Below, in pieces: positions 52,811-63,888 of a stretch of DNA of 64,000 nucleotides. The position numbers and the translations under genes are program-made. Origin of the DNA: Erinaceus europaeus (taxonomy: Eukaryota; Chordata; Mammalia; Eulipotyphla; Erinaceidae); contig NW_026647686.1 of assembly GCF_950295315.1 (NCBI RefSeq), positions 1 to 64,000 of the forward strand. Direction: 5' to 3'. Position 1 is the first letter of the stretch, and each line of letters begins with the position of its first letter. The notes under the pieces were generated by a model. The model did no database searches and had not been told where the DNA came from. It was given only the letters and a program-made list of their open reading frames with translations.

Positions 52811-54430
52811 CAGTAGGACTGTTTAGTGCAGCATGCATACAGAGAGAGCAGGGTAGGGGCAGAAATCAAATCCGGCAGCCCAGAGCCGAGGGTTGGCTGT
52901 ATCCTCCCCATATAAACAAGCTTCTATCAAGCTCTAGACAGAAGAAATAAAAGGGAGCTTTTTGGCTCACAGCTATAAAAAAAATTATCATAGTGATGAA
53001 GTTCCTCAGCCATCAACAGAGCTGTGATAACGCTGTTTGATGATGATTTTCCCATGAATGTTAAACAGCCGCCACTGCGGAGGAGAAGGAGCTTATCTGC
53101 ACCTAATACTGATCTCTAATTCCTGCCCTTCTTGAACCATCCATTTTCTAACAGCATTAACTGGCAAATTTACATCCCATCTTAGTGCTGCTAAAGAGGA
53201 CAGGAGATGAAGAGTAAATGACAGCAGTGTAATGAGGGTGGCTTTTTTCTCCTTTCTCTTTAATGGCTGAAGATTTACACAATTGTCTGTAAGCTTATAT
53301 AGAGAGCTTACCTGAACCTTTTCCCAGCATGGATTCAACTTACAGGAGCTTTTGTTAACTAAACACACATAAATATTTTTAAGGAGGTTTAATAATGCAA
53401 CTTCAAAAGACAGTCAAAGGGAGGGAGAAGGAAAGAAAAGAACAACAAATTTATGTGTCATAAATAATATAAAAGTCTGACAGGGCTAATGATTTCCAAA
53501 CAAACCTGGTGGTGAAAATAATGTTCTTGTAGGTTGCCACAGAGCCCACGAAGATTCTGAATATTAAGGAGTAATTAATTGAAACAAAAATTGAAAGAGA
53601 GTCATGTTCCACCCACCACCAAGATCCAGGATTTCCCTGATCATATAACAGCCATCAAAATACTACCTGTTCACTAACAGGGTGTGAAGAGGTAGCAGGT
53701 AATTTCAATGGGAACTCAGAATGTTGGGAGCCACAACAGCTAGATGTGGGCAAATCCCATTTGTGCATCCTGATGATAAAAGGAGCCCAAATAAAAATCA
53801 CCATGAACAAGTCATTGAGCATCACAGGCTGGAAACCTTGAAGTTGTCTTTGCCTTTTCCTGCTCTTTCATCCTCTTTATACAATCCATTACCAATCCTG
53901 CTTTTCCTTCCTTTGAAAGGGTTTTTGAATTTACTCCCTTTCCTCTCCCTCCTCTCTCGCCTGCTATCTCTAGTACTTGTTTTAAATATTGCAGATTGTG
54001 CATGCTTTTTTAAAAAATTTATCTAGTCTGTGTGGGTCCTTATACCATAATATTAAAATAATATTCTAGGATTTCTCCTGTGTAATCTCACTGTTTAAGA
54101 CAAAAAGAAATCTGTGTACTCTGTCTATTCCCCATGTATATGATTCTCAGAGTATGGTAAATAATAATAGACACTGGGGTATAAATGCAATAAAAAGTGT
54201 GTGAGACCCATGCGTTAAAAACTACAAGACACTGCAAAGGGAAATTAAAGAGGTAAAAGCATGGAGAGAGATGTCATATTCAAAAGTTTGAACAGAGGTT
54301 TACAAAGGACCAAAGAGTAAATGTTGATTGGTTTTTCTGGCTTCGTTGGTCTCTGTGGAATAGTCTTTGCTTTTTTGTTGATTTGTTTTTACAACCTTTC
54401 CAAAACTTAAATACCATTGTTAGCTCAAAG
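52808..54430. other. Repeat-poor block, candidate conserved non-coding region
   Basis: No transposon recognised. About 52960-53600 is AT-rich with a CCGCCACTGCGGAGG stretch and many TGATGA, TAATACTGAT and TTAATGG-like words. Together with 52620-52740 it resembles an enhancer-like island split by the AT run. Conservation was not tested. Confidence 0.35.
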
Positions 54431-54857
54431 GGCATATAAAATTGCTCAACAATTTGTTTGGCTTTGTATGTTAACTCTCTTTTCAGTCACCAGGTTCCAG
54501 GTGTCATCAGGATGCCGGCCAGACTTCCCTGGATTGAAGACCCCACCAATATGTCCTGGAGCTCAGCTTCCCCAGAGACCCACCCTACTAGGGAAAGAGA
54601 GAGGCAGACTGGGAGTATGGACCGACCAGTCAACGCCCATGTTCAGCGGGGAAGCAATTATAGAAGCCAGACCTTCTACCTTCTGCAACCCACAATGACC
54701 CTGGGTCCATGCTCCCAGAGGGATAGAGAATGGGAAAGCTACTGGGGAGGGGGTGGGATATGGAGATGGGGTGGTGGGAATTGTGTGGAGTTGTACCCCT
54801 CCTACCCTATGGTTTTGTTAATTAATCCTTTCTTAAAAAAAAAAAAGGCATATAAAA
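54431..54857 (+). mobile_element. LINE-A 3' end with 11-bp target duplication
   Basis: Insert 54442-54846, flanked by GGCATATAAAA at 54431-54441 and 54847-54857. Contains 'ccaggttccaggtgtcatcagg', 'ctgggagtatggaccgaccagtcaacgcccatg' and an A tail. Confidence 0.92.
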
Positions 54858-54858
54858 A

Positions 54859-55923
54859 CAGTAGATTAATGAAGCTGAAGGGTTGTCATTCCACACCTGA
54901 AGTCTCTGGACACAGTCTGAAGTGAAGCATGCTGAGGTGGCACTCATTGCGTTGATTAGGCTGGGATCGGCAGATGCAATATTATTTGGTATGAATTGAG
55001 AGAAGCATGCAGGAAAGTGCGCCCCACCCTAAGGTTCCAGGACTGGGGGAAATATAGGCTCTATAGTGGAAATGTGAGGTTCCTTCTGTCTTAGGGTTCA
55101 AGAAGACTATAGATAGTTATTGTTATCATCACATTATTTGGTAATTGGGTTAACTTTGAAAAGTCCTTTTGTTAGGATTTTCTGTATAATACCTAACATC
55201 TTGTATATAACTGTGCCACTGGTTGCTTCTATTCTCTCTGGTCTAGGCTTTTGAGAGAGTCAACATATCAAAGACTCAGTCTATGTATTAAAAAGACTCA
55301 GTCTGTGCTTTAAAAACTTTGAGATATACAATCAATTTTCCCCTCTCATATTAATTAAATAGTGATTTATATGACTACAAGTTAATAGGAGTGTACATAA
55401 ACACCATTCCCACCACCAAAAGACTGTGTTCCATTCCACCTACCCCGTTCCACCCCGGGAAGCCAAATGTCCACCCTCACCCTCATCCCAGGGTTTTTAC
55501 TTTGGTGCCCTACTCCAGATTAAGTCAAATCCTGCTTTTAGTTTCCCTTTCTGTTCTTCTTTCTCAACTTCTGTTGATGACCAGACTTCCCTGGATAGAT
55601 AACCCCACCAATGTGTCCTGGAGCTCCGCTTCCCCAGAGACACCCCCTACTGGGGAAAGAGAGAGGCAGACTGGGAGTATGGATCGATCAGTCAACACCC
55701 ATGTTCAGCAGGGAAGCAATTACAGAAGCCAGACCTTCCACCTTCTGCATCCCACAATGGTCCATACTCCCAGAAGGATAAAGAATGGGAAAGCTATCAG
55801 GGGAAGGGATGGGATACAGAGATCTGGTGGTGGGAATTGTGTGGAATTGTATCCCTCTTATCCTACGATTTTGTTAATGTCTTCTTTTTTAAATAAATAA
55901 AATTTTAAAAAGCCAGTAGATTA
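54859..55923 (+). mobile_element. Long LINE-A-type composite element
   Basis: Three parts in one plus-strand unit: an upstream segment (54869-55330, with 'gttcaagaagactatagatagttattgttatc' and 'gagagagtcaacatatcaaagac'), a segment that reads as an antisense LINE-B-like 3' end (about 55330-55575, 'cccaccaccaaaagactgtg', 'gggtttttactttggtgcc'), and a LINE-A 3' end (55576-55913). CAGTAGATTA at 54859-54868 and 55914-55923 may be its target duplication. Confidence 0.65.
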
Positions 55924-55934
55924 GCTTTGAAGAA

Positions 55935-57112
55935 CTTATCTTGTTGTTCCTAGGATAGAAGATTTAAAATTAAGATGACAGTCCTCCCCAAAACAGTTCA
56001 TTGATTTGATCCACCCCCAACCAAACCCTTCACAGGATTTTAAAATAGCTTTAAAAATCTGACAAAATTTTCAGAAAAAAAATGCACTAGAATTAGAGGA
56101 TTCACTGTTAGGTTCAGACAAAAGCTAGTAAAGTCATGGGCCCCTTGGAATATACCAAAAACAGACCTACTAGCTTTATCCAAAATGGAGACCCCCCAAA
56201 TCTCAGCTGCTATATTCTTGCCTTCAGAATCCTGATTACCTAACAATTTGTTCACTTTATATCTTAATGTTTTTTTTCACCACCAAGTTACAGATGCTAC
56301 CACGAAGCCAATCTGACTTCCCTGGGAAAACAACCTCATCAATGTGTCCTGGAGCCCCACCTCCCTAGATCCCTGCCCCACGAGGGAAAGAGAGAGACAG
56401 GCTGGGAGTATGGATTGACCTGTCAATGCCCATGTTCAGTGGGGAAGCAATTACAGAAGCCAGACCTTCCATCTTCTGCACCCCATAATGATCCTGGGTC
56501 CATACTCCCAGAGGGGTAAAGAATAAAAAAGCTTTCAAGAGAGAGGATGGGATACAGACTTCTGGCGGTAGGAATATTGTGGAATTTTACTCCTCTTATC
56601 CTATGGGCTAGTCAATATTTCCATTTTATAAATAAACTAAAAAAAATTAGAGGATTCATACTACCTGACTTCATGATTTATCTTAAAGCTATAGTAACCA
56701 ACACAATAAGGCATGAGTGTAAAAATAGATGAGAATTCAGATTAGAGCACCCAGAAACAGCCCCAGAGTTCCATCATGGTCAATTTATTTTCACTTTCAT
56801 CATCCTGGCACCATATGAGAGCAGCAAAAAAGAGGCAGGTGGAATGTTTAAGGGGCCAAACTGGAAGAGACCCAAATATTTAACTCTTGGTGAAGATGTA
56901 AACAAATGATGGCATTCCCATGCAATGGAAAAGTACTTAGCAATGAAAAGAGGATAAAGAACATGCCCCCTGGACAAATCACAAAAACAGGATGCTAAAT
57001 GAAAGAAAGCACCAAAGGATATGCATGATTCCACTGATATGAAAATCTTAGAAAAGACAAAATTTTTGTGACAGAAACAGGTCATCCTCATAGGAGGTTA
57101 GAGGCAAGAAGG
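55935..57112 (+). mobile_element. Old L1 ORF2 3' region, split by LINE-A
   Basis: The left part (55935-56090: 'aaaattaagatgacagtcctccccaaaac') and right part (56659-57112: 'ctacctgacttcatgatttatcttaaagctatagtaaccaacac', 'ccatgcaatggaaaagtacttagcaatgaaaag', 'atgcatgattccactgatatg') follow L1 ORF2 order. Many stops; a fossil. Confidence 0.85.
56091..56658 (+). mobile_element. LINE-A 3' end nested in old L1, 14-bp TSD
   Basis: Insert 56105-56644 starting 'ctgttaggttcagac' and ending 'ccattttataaataaactaaa'. Perfect AATTAGAGGATTCA lies at 56091-56104 and 56645-56658. Confidence 0.95.
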
Positions 57113-57127
57113 GAAGTGACGTGCAAC

Positions 57128-57318
57128 AGGGCCAGGCAATGGTGTACCTGCTTGAGCCCATACATGACGATGTCTGAGGACAGGGTTCAAGTCCCTAGTC
57201 CCCACCTGCAGGAATGGAAGCTTCTCCAGTGGTGAAGCAATATTGCAGGTGCCTCTCTTTCTCTCTCCCCCTTCTTCCCTTCTCTATCAAATAATTAAAT
57301 AAATAAAATGTTTTTTTT
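57128..57318 (+). repeat. ERI-2-like SINE
   Basis: 'cagggccaggcaatggtgtacctgcttgagcc', 'cagggttcaagtccctagtccccacctgcagg', pyrimidine body and 'tctctatcaaataattaaataaataaaatg'. Confidence 0.88.
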
Positions 57319-57483
57319 TTAAACTTTATCCTATTGCAGTAGTAAAACTAATGGATTTTCTTGTATATATAAATGCTCCTACAACAAACTAGAAATAGAG
57401 GAAAGAAATGACAACATTTCAAGTTTTGATCTTGAGTCAAAGTTTTACCACAGTTACTTGCAAAAATTACTCAGATAGCTCTA

Positions 57484-57600
57484 TTTATTTTTCTTTTATC
57501 ATTTTATTGAGAGATTAATTGTTCACAGTACACTTGTTGACAGATGGGTACAATTTCTTATTTCCCTGAATCCTCTCTTTTCTAACTGCACGTCTGTGGC
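57484..57600 (-). mobile_element. LINE-B-like 3' end fragment
   Basis: The plus strand shows 'tttatcattttattgagagattaattgttcacagtacacttgttgacag', as in the copy at 26095-26420, then diverges. Confidence 0.6.
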
Positions 57601-58094
57601 AGACTTTAGTTCTTTTGTTTAAAGCAAAACAGTGAATCAAAGCAGACTTACACAGAAAGAGACATGAGAATCCAGCTGCCTCCTATTTAAGCCAGACAGG
57701 CAAAAATTTGCCAATTTAAACTCCTCACTAAACATTGTTTTGGAAAAAAAAATCTCGCTATTATTCCTAAAAGTATTATTTATGCTGTGTGTCATGGCTC
57801 TTTACTGCCATTGAATATTTTAAGGCTAAATGTCTTAACGTTTCTCAGTTTGAATTTCTGTATGATAATTTTTAACAGATGACAGGAGTTCTTTGTAGGT
57901 GCTTAATAGTTGTGAAGAGTCCAAAGGGATCTTGAACCCAACAACTTGATGGAGTTCTACATAAGCAGTATGTTCTTATCCTCTGCCTTTAACCTCACTA
58001 TCTCAATTGGAATCTTTCTCCAGCTGGTCGCTCTCCAGCCCCAATTTCCAGGTCCAGTTCATGACTGTTTTGTGTCATTCTCTCCCTAATCCCA

Positions 58095-58285
58095 CTTGCT
58101 GCATGACTTGGCAACTTCTTTATCTTTTCAGTCAGTTTCTCATCTGTGAAGTAGACATCTTAATTGAATCAACTTCATAAAGTTGTTGTGGCGATTAAGA
58201 GTGTTTCTGCCAAGCACTTAGAACTATCCCTGCAGTTCAGTCCATGCAAGGGGATACTGTTATTGTCACTGCCCTTGTTATCTTC
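58095..58285 (+). repeat. MIR SINE
   Basis: 'gcatgacttggcaacttctttatcttttcagtcagtttctcatctgtgaagtagacatc', 'aaagttgttgtggcgattaagag' and 'tgccaagcacttagaac'. Confidence 0.82.
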
Positions 58286-58386
58286 CCTACTTCCCTCCCA
58301 TCTTCAGAAATCACACATTTCTTTGTTGCCCACACCTTCTAATTCCATCCTTAGACTCGGGCTCATGCAGTAAATGAATACCATTG

Positions 58387-58391
<5 letters not shown>

Positions 58392-58453
<62 letters not shown>

Positions 58454-58470
58454 CCTCTCTCTCTCTCTCT
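58392..58470. repeat. (CA)29-(CT)n compound microsatellite
   Basis: CA run at 58392-58450 followed by a CT run. Confidence 0.97.
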
Positions 58471-58688
58471 TTTGCATTCTTCACTTTATCTCCCAAATTG
58501 TATCCAATACTTGTTTTATCCAAACTCTTTTTTATACTTAGCACAGAACTGAGCAAGCCATGCCATGCTTAGCACACAGTGATTGCAATGTTTGATTTTA
58601 GTTCTGTAGTGTGGGCATAATAATAGTGTCATGTTTATTGACTTTGGAGCTATGTTGCAATGATGTATGTGAATAAATTTAATGCTCT

Positions 58689-58912
58689 GGGGCCAGGCAG
58701 TGGCACGCCTGGTTAAGCACACACATTACAGTGTGAGAGGACCTGGGTTCATGCTCCCCTGGGCCCTACCTGCAGAAGGAAAGCTCCATGAGTTGAGAAA
58801 CAAGGCTGCAGGTGTCTCTCTGTTTCTTTCCCTCTCTATAGCTCCTCCTCACGTCTCAATTTCTCTTTGTTTCTATTGAATAATAAATAAATAAAGATAA
58901 AAATAAATAAAT
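58689..58912 (+). repeat. ERI-2-like SINE
   Basis: 'ggggccaggcagtggcacgcctggttaagc', 'gacctgggttcatgctcccc', 'acctgcagaaggaaagc', pyrimidine body and 'tattgaataataaataaataaag'. Confidence 0.93.
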
Positions 58913-59203
58913 TTGTGAGTCGGGAGGTAGCGCAGTGGGTTAAGCACACGTGGCACAAAGCACAAGGACCATTCGAGCCCCTGGTTCCCCATCTGCAGGG
59001 GACTATGCTTCACAAGTGGTGTAGCAGGTCTGCAGGTGTCTATCTTTCTCTCCCCCTCTCTGTCTTCCCCTCCTCTCTCCATTTCTCTCTGTCCTTTTCG
59101 GCAACAACAACATCAACAACAATAATAATAACCACAACAATGATAAAAACAACAAGGGCAACAAAAAAGGAAAATAAATAAATAAAATATTAAAAAAATA
59201 AAA
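58913..59203 (+). repeat. ERI-1-like SINE
   Basis: 'gtgagtcgggaggtagcgcagtgggttaagcacacgtggc', with a deletion before 'cattcgagcccctggttcccc', then the body, CAA-type linker and AAAATAAATAAATAAAA tail. Confidence 0.93.
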
Positions 59204-59217
59204 AAATTTAATGCTCT

Positions 59218-60190
59218 TTAGAGTAAAAAAAATTCCACATGGGAAACTGGATATATATTTTTTGGTATGTGTTCCATTATGTCCAAGGGCAGTGATAAGA
59301 ATCTAGAAATAAATAAATAAATAAATAAGAATCTTCCCAGACACCCGTCATTGTTAATAGGATACTCATGTTTATATTTTTCCCACAGTACTCTGAATTC
59401 CTTTGGCATAATAACAACACTGTTCTGTCAAAGAAGCATTTGGGAAATATCAAAAACTTTGACTTTAGGGCATGAAAAGAGAGCACTTTCTATTTCCCTA
59501 GTTATGTGTGTTCTCACATAAGTTTTGCATTGTCAAGTTTGACCCATGGTATTCTCAAGAGGGGAAGGATTAGACTACTAAAATCCTAAATGAACAAGTC
59601 CTCTGTCATTTGGAAAGCATTTTTTTAAACAATATCATTGTAACTACTTTAATCTGTACAGAATTCCTTCAGATACAGTAGTCATTAAATTGAAGTAAAA
59701 ATTCGTGCTCTTTATAATAGAATATCAAGCCTAAGAAAACTTTGAGTAGAATTCTTTCAGACATTGGGTCAATACCAAAAACACAGTGTTGTGAAGTATC
59801 CTGAATTGATCACAGAGGTCATATGTGTACCACAGGAAAGAATATTAATTCATTTAAGAAATATTTATCAAGCATCAACTGTGTGCTCAGCACTGGGAAC
59901 AGACAGAGGGGATTCAATTCCAGTAGCAGGAGATGGGGAAGAAGTCATAAGTCATACAAATGAGATTGTTTTCAATAGCAGTCTACGTCAACAGCAGCAG
60001 TCAAATGAGATGACAGCACGGAGAATGACTGGGGCCTGCGGGTGATATTTTCAAGACTAAGCAGGAAATGCTGCTAGCTATTCCAGAGGTACTCAAAACA
60101 CATGGCTAATGAATAATCTTAATGGGTGCTGTCTCTGTAGACTGGGTTTTTTTTATTATTATATTTCTATGTTTTTTTTGTTTTGTTTTT
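59218..60190. other. Mostly unique sequence
   Basis: A fragment of an ancient LINE-derived repeat is likely at about 59855-59960 ('tatttatcaagcatcaactgtgtgctcagcactgggaacag'). A short AAAT run lies at 59309-59327. Confidence 0.45.
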
Positions 60191-60509
60191 GCCTGCAGGG
60201 TTTCTGCTGGATCTCGGTGGTGTCTGCACTATGAACCCACTGCTCCGGAAGGCCATTTTTTCCATTTTGTTGTCCTTATTGTTATTGTTTTTGTTGTTAT
60301 TGTTGGATAGGACAGAGAGAAATCCAGGGAGGAGGGGAAGACGGGGAGGTGGGGGGGAGAAAGACAGACACCTGCAGACCTGCTTCACCACCTGTGAAGC
60401 CACCCCTCTGCAGGTGGGAAGCCGGGGGGCTCGAACCTGGGTCCTTACACCAGTCCTTGCGCTTCACACCCTTTGTGCTAAGCCTGCTGTGTTACCACCT
60501 GCCTTCTCC
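60191..60509 (-). repeat. ERI-1-like SINE, long-tailed
   Basis: Minus-strand body with 'ggttcgagccccccggcttcccacctgcagagg'. The CAA-type linker is at 60260-60310. The extension complement is at 60191-60255 ('cagggtttctgctggatctcggtggtgtctgcactatg'). Confidence 0.88.
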
Positions 60510-61412
60510 TCTTTTTTTTTTTTTTTTGCTTGAGTATATACTGGTTTTATAATAAAAGTTACACATACATAAACTCTGATAACAATCAAGTCCAAATTAT
60601 TTTGACTTGTGAGTAAATATTCTACAGGGTTCCAAAATTCTGAAGAGAAATACTTATCTTTTCAAGGATGTTTATTACAGTACATACACTGGTTTTATAA
60701 CAAACCTCCCACTGGTGGATGACGTGAAGTAAATTGTCACAGTGTCCCTGAGAGGAAACGCTTTCAACCTAGGCCTATAGCTTATTTGCTGACACAACCT
60801 GGCCCTTGGGATGCATCTAGAAATGGTCACCCACATATCCTTCACTTCATCAAATAGAATCAACCAGTGAAAACTCTGAACTAAAAGTCACTAGCTAGAG
60901 ACAATCAATGAAATGTGTGTATTTGGACCCTTATTTTTTGTTCAGGCATTTCTAATCTGAGATGACCTGGAATTAGTGGCTTTCCATCCGTGGACATGGA
61001 AAGAGTAGACGGTTGTGGGGGCAGTTAGAAAGAGGTTTTGAGGACAGCCTTAGAAGTCCTTGCATGGAGGTAACATAAGATTTCTCCCTCCTCTCCATCC
61101 CAACATATGTTGACTTCTAAAAATTCCATCTTGAAGGTACTTTGGAAGGAGAAAAAAATAAAAAAAACAGAAAACTTTAATCTAGTATACACATATATTT
61201 CTCACCTTCACCCTCCCGGTCTTCCTGTCTCTGCTTTTTCAGTGCATCTGAATGTGGACTAAACAGGAAGTCTCCACTTAGGAGTATGCCTATTTCTACA
61301 AGTTTACCTCTAGGTTGATTGTGTGGCTCTGAGAAGGAGGTTTTTCTCAGAGGGGAAAAATGTTGTAAGTGATTGTCAAGTTCCCAGAAACATCCCCAAA
61401 GCCAATGCAACA
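60510..61412. other. Unique sequence
   Basis: A T run lies at about 60510-60528. No gene or other repeat recognised. Confidence 0.4.
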
Positions 61413-61654
61413 AAATCTCCCGGGGCTGGGTGGTGGTGCACCTGGTTGAGCACACATGCTACAGAGTACAAGGACCCGGGTTCGAGCCCCCGGTCCCCAC
61501 CTACAGGGGGGAAAGCTTTGCAAGTGGTGAAGCAGGTCTGTAGGTGTCTTTCTGTCTTTCTCCCTCTCTAGCTTCCCTCCTCCTCTCAATTTCTGACTGT
61601 CTCTATCCAATAAATAAGTAAATAAAGATAATAAGATTAAAAAATAAATCTCCC
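61413..61654 (+). repeat. ERI-2-like SINE with 9-bp TSD
   Basis: Well preserved SINE at 61422-61645 ('ggggctgggtggtggtgcacctggttgagcac', 'gacccgggttcgagcccccggtccccacc', 'ctgactgtctctatccaataaataagtaaataaag'). AAATCTCCC at 61413-61421 and 61646-61654. Confidence 0.94.
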
Positions 61655-61765
61655 TGAGTTACTACCTTAAAAAACTTATACCAGGGAGGAAAAAAAAAAA
61701 GATTATGTGTGAGTGTGAGCTTATTTTCAAATAGCTTATTTAGCTCTGGAAAAGTCCCAAGCAGC

Positions 61766-61767
<2 letters not shown>

Positions 61768-61813
<46 letters not shown>

Positions 61814-61816
61814 GCG
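61768..61816. repeat. (GT)n microsatellite
   Basis: 49-bp GT run with GC interruptions at its right end. Confidence 0.96.
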
Positions 61817-61859
61817 CTTTCTAGACTTTGACCACTAGAAATGCTTTTTTAAATTAGTT

Positions 61860-61985
61860 ATTTTTTTTAAGTTTTCATTTGTGATTTAGTAGGGCCTTAC
61901 AAGATTATAAGATTACAGGATATAGTCCATCCCATGCCCACCACCAAAGTTCTGTTTCCACCTTCCCACTGATATTCTATTCCAA
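61860..61985 (-). mobile_element. Truncated LINE-type 3' end
   Basis: The plus strand reads 'ttgtgatttagtagggccttacaagattataagattacagg' and 'cccaccaccaaagttctg', as in the 23391-23482 copy. Confidence 0.7.
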
Positions 61986-62914
61986 AATTTTATATTAAAA
62001 AATGAAGCCCTCACTTGCATGTGATTACAGTTATGTTTGTCTGGGCTCCGAACTCAGAAAAGAGAAGGAAAAGGAAGGTGATTTTTGCATCGTTTGTCTT
62101 GATTCATGACTGGTACTTTGTAAAAATCTGACAGAGAAACAACATCAAAAAATTTTTCCTTCTTCTCTTTCTCTCTTTTTCTCTTTTCTTTCTTCTGAAT
62201 ACCCACCCCTCCTTTAGCCCGGGCCCTGGTTCCAGGTATACACAAAGCTCCTCCCACTTCCACTCCTTCCCTGGAGCTCTGTTTTAAGAAAGTTTCCCTG
62301 GCTCCCCCAAGATCTTCTGTTACATTAGCATTAATTATGACATATATTATGACTTATTTGGCCGCTTCCCCATATCCTGTCAAACTACCTCTTCACCCTT
62401 AACATCTGCTTAGTGCTGGATATTGGAAAGAAAACAACTGCATTAAGCTATTTTGTGGTGGAATGTGAATGTCTGAAGATTTTGTTAATTTATGAGGAGT
62501 CACTTACATATGTTCAAAGAGATGATAAATATATCTTATATGTCTCCATTTTGGAAGATAACTCACTTGAACTTCTTCCGGGTCTTACTTTCTCCTTGCC
62601 CGATTCCCCCAGCTCCCACACTCCACTGTGCACCTCATGGCAACTTGCCTTAGTTTCCTGGGGTTTTGCTAGGCTTGCTCCAGCTCAGAACCAGACTGGG
62701 TCATAGCTCCCAACATGCCCTTAGCTAGTGCCCATCATCACACTGGCATAGCTGCTTCTGCCAGAGCGTCTGGCTCAAGTCTGAAGCCAACATCTCTGCA
62801 GGTAAAATAGGCTACAGACTATGTCTCAGAGTCCATCTGCCCATGGCAATACCATTCTGAATTTTCCACACACTAATCTGATAAGCATTACATTCTTTTA
62901 GTAGGCCAATTAGT
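61986..62914. other. Unique sequence
   Basis: A TTTC-rich stretch lies at about 62157-62196. No gene recognised. Confidence 0.4.
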
Positions 62915-63020
62915 AAGTAGTCTAATTTACAGATGAGAAAGCTAAAGTCTGAGTTATATGCCTTTAGAAATATAGTCACACAGTCCCCTGGCAGACATAG
63001 CATAAGCACTCAGCCCTTCA
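62915..63020 (-). repeat. MIR SINE fragment
   Basis: 'aatttacagatgagaaagctaaagtctgag...tagtcacacagtcccctggcagac' is the reverse complement of the MIR core order. Confidence 0.7.
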
Positions 63021-63842
63021 AGGGCTAGATCCGGGTGTTTTTTTCTCTAGTTTATGCTGCCATATTTGCTGAAGCAGTTCCATACAAGATAGTCAAGTCC
63101 AACTCCTAGCTGGTAGATGATTTGGATCTACAGCTGGGAGTGAAGCTCCTTCGTTTGTTTGGTTTGGTTTGGCTTGGTAAAAACAAATCACTATCTAATA
63201 TTTTCTGTGCTGAAGTTTAATATGCATTCTCAAGTGTCAGTGACCATCTTCCATAGTGTCGTTATGAGCAGAATGACAAGTAATTATTGAATGCCCACTG
63301 TGTGCCAAGCACTCTCCTAGATGTTTTGAACTCATCAGTCAACAGAAGACACAAACTTCATCCCTCTGTACCTGGTTCTGCTGATCAGATGGACATGACT
63401 GTCTCTGGAGTAAGGATTCTCTCTGACTCACCCACAGAGGACACCTTTGAATCAGTCCTGTAGTCTCTTTGTAAATACCTGACTTTTTCACTACAGTAAA
63501 AGCTGAACTATTGAAATTATTCCAGAGAATCTAGAAAGAAGAGCACACATAACTCCTCAGTGAAGTTGTTGGAAAGTTATAAATGTGATGAATCATCTAG
63601 GGCATCTCTTTGTGTCAATACTGCATGTGAGTCTGAATGTTGACATTGGATGAAAACAAAACAAAATAAAAAACAACAAAAAAACAGTGCTATTATGGTT
63701 CTTGATTTTATAACTGGTTTATAAAATATAGCATTGGAGGTGCATATTGAGTTTCAGTATAGAAAACAATATATGGTGAATTGATTCACAAAACAAGTCT
63801 TAAAGATTTGCTGTATATCTGCTATAATTATTTGGAATGATT

Positions 63843-63846
<4 letters not shown>
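63021..63846. other. Mostly unique sequence
   Basis: An ancient LINE-derived repeat piece is likely at about 63280-63375 ('ttattgaatgcccactgtgtgccaagcactctcctagatg'). Confidence 0.45.

Positions 63847-63888
<42 letters not shown>
63847..63888. repeat. (GT)21 microsatellite
   Basis: 42-bp pure GT run. Confidence 0.97.

Larger units (their letters stand above)
58675..59217 (+). repeat. ERI-2-like plus ERI-1-like SINE doublet within one 14-bp TSD
   Basis: Perfect AAATTTAATGCTCT at 58675-58688 and 59204-59217 encloses an ERI-2-like SINE (58689-58912) and an ERI-1-like SINE (58913-59203), both plus strand. The second copy most simply inserted into the first one's A-rich tail. Confidence 0.92.

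Noticed and set aside
54458..55900. Two similar frames of 155 and 169 codons that share a segment
   Set aside because: Both are translations of the LINE-A 3' end repeat, so the similarity reflects copies of one transposon and not a gene family.
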